Shown: piece by piece, positions 6,369-9,911 of the stretch
Position numbering within the stretch: the first letter of the stretch is position 1
How the letters are laid out: each line of letters opens with the position of its first letter
Assembly: GCA_011049795.1 (NCBI GenBank)
Contig: DRHD01000359.1
Coordinates: 1-9,911, forward strand
Direction: 5' to 3'
DNA: 9,911 nt
Origin: Porticoccus sp.
GTDB lineage: Bacteria > Pseudomonadota > Gammaproteobacteria > Pseudomonadales > Porticoccaceae
The notes under the pieces: model-generated
What the model was told of the DNA's origin: nothing
The model's database searches: none
Seen by the model: only the letters and a program-made list of their open reading frames with translations
Made by a program: the position numbers and the translations under genes

Positions 6369-7355
6369 CTAATATTGTTTTAGCAGTGCCCAGGTTTTAG
6401 CCTCTTTATCGGCGCATCGATTAAGGGCTTCGGCAAGTTGTTCGCCGTTCATTTCTTTACGGCCCTTACACATTTTACTGCTCATTAGCGCGAACATACG
6501 CCATTCATCACCCGCTTCTGCCATCATTTCTGAGGCTTCGCTTAATAAATCGTTATTTAGACTATTGGCCGTTTCTTTTAGGAATGAGGCATAGATGAAG
6601 CGAAAGCCCGCACCGCCAGTCCCAATTTCTTCCTGCATACGAACAATATTGCTGAGGTAGAGTGGCAGGTATTGTTCGCGCTTACTGGCATTATTGCTGA
6701 GTTTGATAATGTTTTTACCCAGATAACGAATCCCACGAATACCGAGCATCGGTAAGGGCGCACTGGCCATGGTGCGGTGATTAGCCTTAATCGCTTTAGC
6801 GGAGGCGTCGGCGAGGTCAAAAGTCTGCGGCACATGTTTGGGGTAATACATTTTACCTTTGGCGGCGAGTGCGCCTTTGGCGAAGCGTGCTTTTTGCAAT
6901 GTTTTGGCATCACAGCGCACGACATCTTCAAAGACCGGATCGCTGATTAAATAGTCGTTGCCTTCGCGCCCGTAAACTAACAAATTGTGGGCATTGAAAT
7001 GAAAGCGCATGGTATCGGGAAAATAGGGCAGCCAGAATATCGAGGTTTGTAATCCCACTACGCGGCCTTGGTCCAGTTGTCGATCGAGTTCGTCCATGCC
7101 GTTTTGTTGATTGCGAAAGGTTTGGTAGTGTATATCCAAGCCTAGGCGTTTTTGTACACCTTTGATAATGCTGCCGGGGGGCATGCGGTAGGCGATTAAT
7201 GGCATGCCTGATAATTTAATAAAAGGGATATAAGCAAAGGTGAGTGCTGCAGCAATGCCAAATGCCATCGGTTCTGACATGGCTAAACCGTTATGTCCGA
7301 GCATGGATGAAACCACGCCGCTTTCACAGTGGGCAGATTGTTGGTGTTTAAACAT
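6369..7355 (-). CDS. BtrH-like protein (C39/papain-fold acyltransferase candidate, BtrH_N plus DUF4872-like)
   Basis: The 328-residue protein resembles BtrH of butirosin biosynthesis, which moves an acyl group from an acyl carrier protein to an aminoglycoside amine. The N-terminal domain has a papain-like triad arrangement: C10 in AHCESGVVSSML, H123 in FNAHNLLVYG, and D139 in YLISDP. Between them is SEPMAFGIAAALTFAY (27-42), typical of the BtrH N-terminal family. The helical C-terminal half (about 180-328) has no recognised motif and fits the DUF4872-type region. The ATG at 7355 overlaps the end of the upstream gene by 8 bases (ATGTTTAA), indicating translational coupling. No signal peptide is seen, so a cytoplasmic site is expected. 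With an ACP and a dialkylresorcinol-type enzyme pair nearby, a role in ester or amide formation from an ACP-bound acyl group is a reasonable inference; proteolysis is less likely. Confidence 0.78.
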   Translation of the reverse strand: MFKHQQSAHCESGVVSSMLGHNGLAMSEPMAFGIAAALTFAYIPFIKLSGMPLIAYRMPPGSIIKGVQKRLGLDIHYQTFRNQQNGMDELDRQLDQGRVVGLQTSIFWLPYFPDTMRFHFNAHNLLVYGREGNDYLISDPVFEDVVRCDAKTLQKARFAKGALAAKGKMYYPKHVPQTFDLADASAKAIKANHRTMASAPLPMLGIRGIRYLGKNIIKLSNNASKREQYLPLYLSNIVRMQEEIGTGGAGFRFIYASFLKETANSLNNDLLSEASEMMAEAGDEWRMFALMSSKMCKGRKEMNGEQLAEALNRCADKEAKTWALLKQY

Positions 7356-7812
7356 TAGCGTGGGGCTTCTTATTAGCGGCTTGATCGCAGGGCTGGGTTA
7401 AGTGGGGCGCTTGCTGCGGTAAGTGTTTAAGATTTTTAGCATCCAGGCCTAGTGCTTCGGCATAACGATTCATTAATTTATCGTTGAGGGTCTGAAAAAT
7501 AGCGGGTTTAAAATGGCGGCGAATACGCCATTGGAATAGACCTGAGATTTGGGAGAGTAATGCCAAGTCCATACGCCGGTAATACATATAATATTCTAAG
7601 GGTGCGGTTTCGCCGTTACTGGCTCGCTGCCATGCATCATTACATTGTTGTTCAATAAGGTTGAGAACTGAACGAGTAGCCTCCGCCTCTACCTCCCACC
7701 CCGCCGATTTGACGCCGACAAAATCACCTTTGTCATCAGTGGCGTAAATTAATTTACGGGCGTCACCATAGGTGCTGTTATTACTGTCCTGTGGGACGTC
7801 ATCGGTTTTCAT
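7348..7812 (-). CDS. Hypothetical protein, 154 residues, coupled to the BtrH-like gene
   Basis: I do not recognise this protein. It is soluble, has no signal peptide or membrane segment, and no catalytic motif I can name. Residues 1-15 and 135-154 look disordered (polar, Asn/Gln/Pro-rich). The core, about 18-130, appears helical, with a charged aromatic stretch EYYMYYRRMDLALL (73-86) and a basic segment QWRIRRHFKP (93-102) followed by a putative helix ending YAEALGLD. The arginine-rich part could bind RNA, DNA or an acidic partner such as an ACP, but that is speculation. Its ATG lies 8 bases after the darB-like stop with no clear ribosome-binding site, and its end overlaps the BtrH-like start by 8 bases. 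Such tight packing argues for a pathway role, perhaps as partner of the BtrH-like protein. Confidence 0.8.
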   Translation of the reverse strand: MKTDDVPQDSNNSTYGDARKLIYATDDKGDFVGVKSAGWEVEAEATRSVLNLIEQQCNDAWQRASNGETAPLEYYMYYRRMDLALLSQISGLFQWRIRRHFKPAIFQTLNDKLMNRYAEALGLDAKNLKHLPQQAPHLTQPCDQAANKKPHANV

Positions 7813-7820
7813 GGCGGTGC

Positions 7821-8972
7821 TTATACCACAGTAAGATGCATGAAGGCCGAAGAGAAGCGGCCGCTTTCAGGGATATGGCAAAGAAGTTTTTGCCCGCGTT
7901 GTAAATTTCCAGAGTGAAATAGTTCTTCGAGCATTATATAAATAGAGGCTGCGCCGGTATTACCTTTGCTAGTCAGGTTGGTAAACCAGCGTTGTTGAGG
8001 GATTTCGAGATCCACGTTTTTTAAGCCTGCTAACACTTTGTCACGAAAGAAAGTGGATGAGTAATGGGGTATAAACCAATCGATTTTATCGGCTTGGAGC
8101 TGATGTTTTTGCTTTAGTTTTTTGAGTGGTTCTTCCAGCGTGTAATGAATAATATGTTCATTCAGCAGTTTTACGTCCTGTTTGGTTGCCATCACTGAAT
8201 TTTCGGCGCGTTGCTGATTGCTAAAATTCTGCCAGCTGGTGAGTGAGCCACTGTCGTTTTTGACGGCACCGGCATACATGCAAACTTCCATTTGGTCGGC
8301 ATAGGAAAAGAGTTCCAGCCAGTCGATACGTAATGATAATCCGTCGGCGGCGGGTTGGTCCTGTACCAGCATGGCGCCAGCGCCGTCGGATAACATCCAG
8401 CGTAAAAAATCTTTTTCGAAGGCGATTTCAGGCTGGTTTTCCAGTTCTTGGTAATTGCTTTCGATTTCGCCAGTAAAATTTGACGAGTTCATAAAGGCAG
8501 ACGATAACTCGGAACCGGTGGCGATAGCGTTGTGATGCAGGCCAGAAAGTATTCCCATATAAGCATATTTTAATGCTGATATACCGCTGACACAGATGCC
8601 AGAGGTGGCCACCGCTTCGCAGTGCAGTTGGCTTAATTGGCCTTGTACCATAACGGCGTGATTGGGCATGAGTTGATCTGGAATAGAGGTGCCGCAACTA
8701 AGGCAGTCAACTTTCTTTAATGATATGCGGCGACCATCTAGCGTGCGTATAGCGGCTGCAGTTATTTCGGCGTTATTATAATTTGGCTCTAGAGTTTCAG
8801 GGTCAATCGCATAGTGACGGTGGGTAATACCGTTGGAGCGTAATACGAGGCGTCGGGCACGCGAAGGGCGTTGACCGACTTGGCCAAGAATACGTTCCAT
8901 ATCATCGTTAGCCACCGGAGCATTGGGTAGGAAAGCGGCGATATCGGTAATGTAGGCGGATGTACTGCTCAT
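7821..8972 (-). CDS. darB: KAS III-like ketosynthase, probable DarB (dialkylresorcinol pathway)
   Basis: The 383-residue thiolase-fold enzyme is of the FabH/KAS III type. The catalytic triad is complete: C127 in SGICVSGISAL, H303 in IDWFIPHYSS, and N338 in TSKGNTGAAS. It is longer than housekeeping FabH (about 320), and its near-N-terminal and central regions differ from FabH. DarB enzymes join two acyl thioesters and cyclise them to 2,5-dialkylcyclohexane-1,3-diones. This assignment rests mainly on gene order: the start ATG overlaps the stop of the darA-like gene by 4 bases (ATGA), and the two are found paired in dialkylresorcinol and flexirubin loci. A KAS III that only starts or transfers chains is the alternative. 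The ATG at 8972 begins MSSTSAYITDIAAFLPNAPV, a normal start for the family. Confidence 0.78.
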   Translation of the reverse strand: MSSTSAYITDIAAFLPNAPVANDDMERILGQVGQRPSRARRLVLRSNGITHRHYAIDPETLEPNYNNAEITAAAIRTLDGRRISLKKVDCLSCGTSIPDQLMPNHAVMVQGQLSQLHCEAVATSGICVSGISALKYAYMGILSGLHHNAIATGSELSSAFMNSSNFTGEIESNYQELENQPEIAFEKDFLRWMLSDGAGAMLVQDQPAADGLSLRIDWLELFSYADQMEVCMYAGAVKNDSGSLTSWQNFSNQQRAENSVMATKQDVKLLNEHIIHYTLEEPLKKLKQKHQLQADKIDWFIPHYSSTFFRDKVLAGLKNVDLEIPQQRWFTNLTSKGNTGAASIYIMLEELFHSGNLQRGQKLLCHIPESGRFSSAFMHLTVV

Positions 8973-9911
8973 TGAATGTGCTCATTGGAAGAATGCATGG
9001 TGCTAAAATTGTCGCCGGACGGTGCGGAGAAATACTGGTGTTGTTGGGTGATGTGTCGTTTCATCAAGGGTGCCATTAGTCGTTTGATCACAGCTGTTAT
9101 TGGTACCACGGTAAGGATAAGCGTAATTAAAAAAACGATGTAAAAGATTAGTACTGTGCTTCGTAGCGGTGTACCCGCTTTACCGGTTGCTCTTAATAAC
9201 CCACCCCATATGTGGAAACTGCGGCTGCCAACTTTCTCAGAGGCGATCAGGCGGTCATTAACGGCCACTGCGCCGAGGTCTTGCAGCATTGGGCTGTTAT
9301 CGTCGACAGTCCTGTCCGGAAGTTGTCTGGCGATGGCTTCTCCGAAACGTTTAGCTTGTTCGATATCATCGGCACTGACCCCCGCTTTTGGAATCAAGCC
9401 ATTTAAAAAGGGGCCTTTATTGCCAGTTAATACCCATAGGGGGGTGGACAAAAACGTCGCCGCGCTGTGGCCGGGGTCAGTGAGTACCACGTTGTCGATG
9501 AGTCGCGCGCCCAGGCGATTCAAATGTTGTTTCATTTTTTCCTGGGCCATTAGCCACATATTGCGACAGGCAATAACAGTGACCACGGGTTTGTCCCGCA
9601 ATAGTTGTTCTGCATCAGCCGATTGCAAGAAAGCGGTTACCGGCTGTGAGGGCGATAAAAACCAGACCTGATAGGCGACGATAATCAAGTCAAAATCACC
9701 CTTGGCCTGTTCTGAAAGCGGCTCGATCGGGCGAGGATCGTCATAGACTGTTTCCGGAAAACTATCGAAGAATGTTAGAAAGGGCCAGGGAAAAGGATAG
9801 GGTGTGAGCGGCCGCAGGCGTTCATATACTACTTCCACATCGTCAGATTGTGACAGCGGGCCGGTGATTGAATGCAATACGTCACTAAGCTGACCGGACT
9901 GGGTGTAGTAG
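8969..9911 (-). CDS. darA: Flavodoxin-fold protein, probable DarA (dialkylresorcinol aromatase/'condensing enzyme'; 5' end cut)
   Basis: NAD(P)H-quinone-reductase/flavodoxin-like protein matching the dialkylresorcinol 'condensing enzyme' DarA, which in studied dar systems oxidises (aromatises) cyclohexanediones to resorcinols. The frame is open to the window edge: before the TTG at 9877 it continues with YYTQSGQLSDV, the flavin-phosphate loop (T-x-S-G-x), so that TTG is internal and only a few N-terminal residues are missing. A family-like PYPFPWPFLTFFDSFPETV segment follows. Further on, DFDLIIVAYQVWFLSPSQP (61-79 from the TTG) is the typical second flavin-side loop, and VVTVIACRNMW gives the next strand and loop. 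Near the C-terminus (about 240-265) a hydrophobic stretch (TVLIFYIVFLITLILTVVP) should be a membrane anchor. It is the first visible gene of the leftward operon. Confidence 0.82.
   Translation of the reverse strand, partial: YYTQSGQLSDVLHSITGPLSQSDDVEVVYERLRPLTPYPFPWPFLTFFDSFPETVYDDPRPIEPLSEQAKGDFDLIIVAYQVWFLSPSQPVTAFLQSADAEQLLRDKPVVTVIACRNMWLMAQEKMKQHLNRLGARLIDNVVLTDPGHSAATFLSTPLWVLTGNKGPFLNGLIPKAGVSADDIEQAKRFGEAIARQLPDRTVDDNSPMLQDLGAVAVNDRLIASEKVGSRSFHIWGGLLRATGKAGTPLRSTVLIFYIVFLITLILTVVPITAVIKRLMAPLMKRHITQQHQYFSAPSGDNFSTMHSSNEHIQ

Noticed and set aside
6578..6931. 117-codon minus-strand open frame within the BtrH-like gene
   Set aside because: It is an out-of-frame shadow of the same strand's BtrH-like coding sequence, with an irregular Cys/Pro/Arg-rich composition.
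9156..9671. 171-codon open frame on the plus strand
   Set aside because: It is antisense to the well-supported darA-like gene. The translated sequence is rich in Ser, Ala, Arg and Cys without any motif, as expected of a shadow frame.
1..9911. CRISPR arrays, tRNA or rRNA genes, insertion sequences
   Set aside because: No regularly spaced repeats, cloverleaf, rRNA segment, transposase or natural terminal repeats were seen. The only transposon-like sequence is the adapter at bases 1-19.

Overview
The window carries part of a secondary-metabolite locus from a bacterium, most likely a Gammaproteobacterium. That placement is an inference from moderate GC, compact operons and the protein types; no marker gene is present. 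The first 19 bases are an exact Nextera/Tn5 mosaic-end adapter, so the left edge is a contig end from transposase-prepared short reads, probably a metagenome or draft genome. Both edges cut genes: a FabG-type ketoreductase on the left and a DarA-type flavoprotein on the right.

Layout. A partial fabG runs leftward from 341. A 493-base gene-free stretch separates it from a tight rightward operon (835-5421): ABC-2 exporter ATPase, ABC-2 permease, acyl carrier protein, FabF-like ketosynthase with an intact Cys-His-His site, and a short ketosynthase-like protein without catalytic residues (chain-length-factor type). Facing it is a leftward group (9911-5481): darA-like flavodoxin-fold protein, darB-like KAS III, a 154-residue protein I do not recognise, a BtrH-like C39/papain-fold protein, and a SAM-dependent methyltransferase. 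The first four overlap or nearly touch. The methyltransferase lies 84 bases downstream, is AT-richer and has its own consensus -10 box. The two groups converge at about 5421-5481.

How the genes may work together (inference). The ACP, ketosynthase/chain-length-factor pair and FabG look like part of a type II system of the aryl-polyene/flexirubin kind, which builds an ACP-bound chain. DarB and DarA match the pair that makes 2,5-dialkylcyclohexane-1,3-diones and aromatises them to 2,5-dialkylresorcinols. A BtrH-like protein is a good candidate for moving an acyl group from the ACP to an acceptor, for example a resorcinol hydroxyl, as in flexirubin-type esters. The methyltransferase could decorate the product and the ABC-2 exporter could move it out or into the envelope. 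No dehydratase, aryl-starter enzyme or ligase is visible, so the pathway must continue beyond the window and the product remains a hypothesis.
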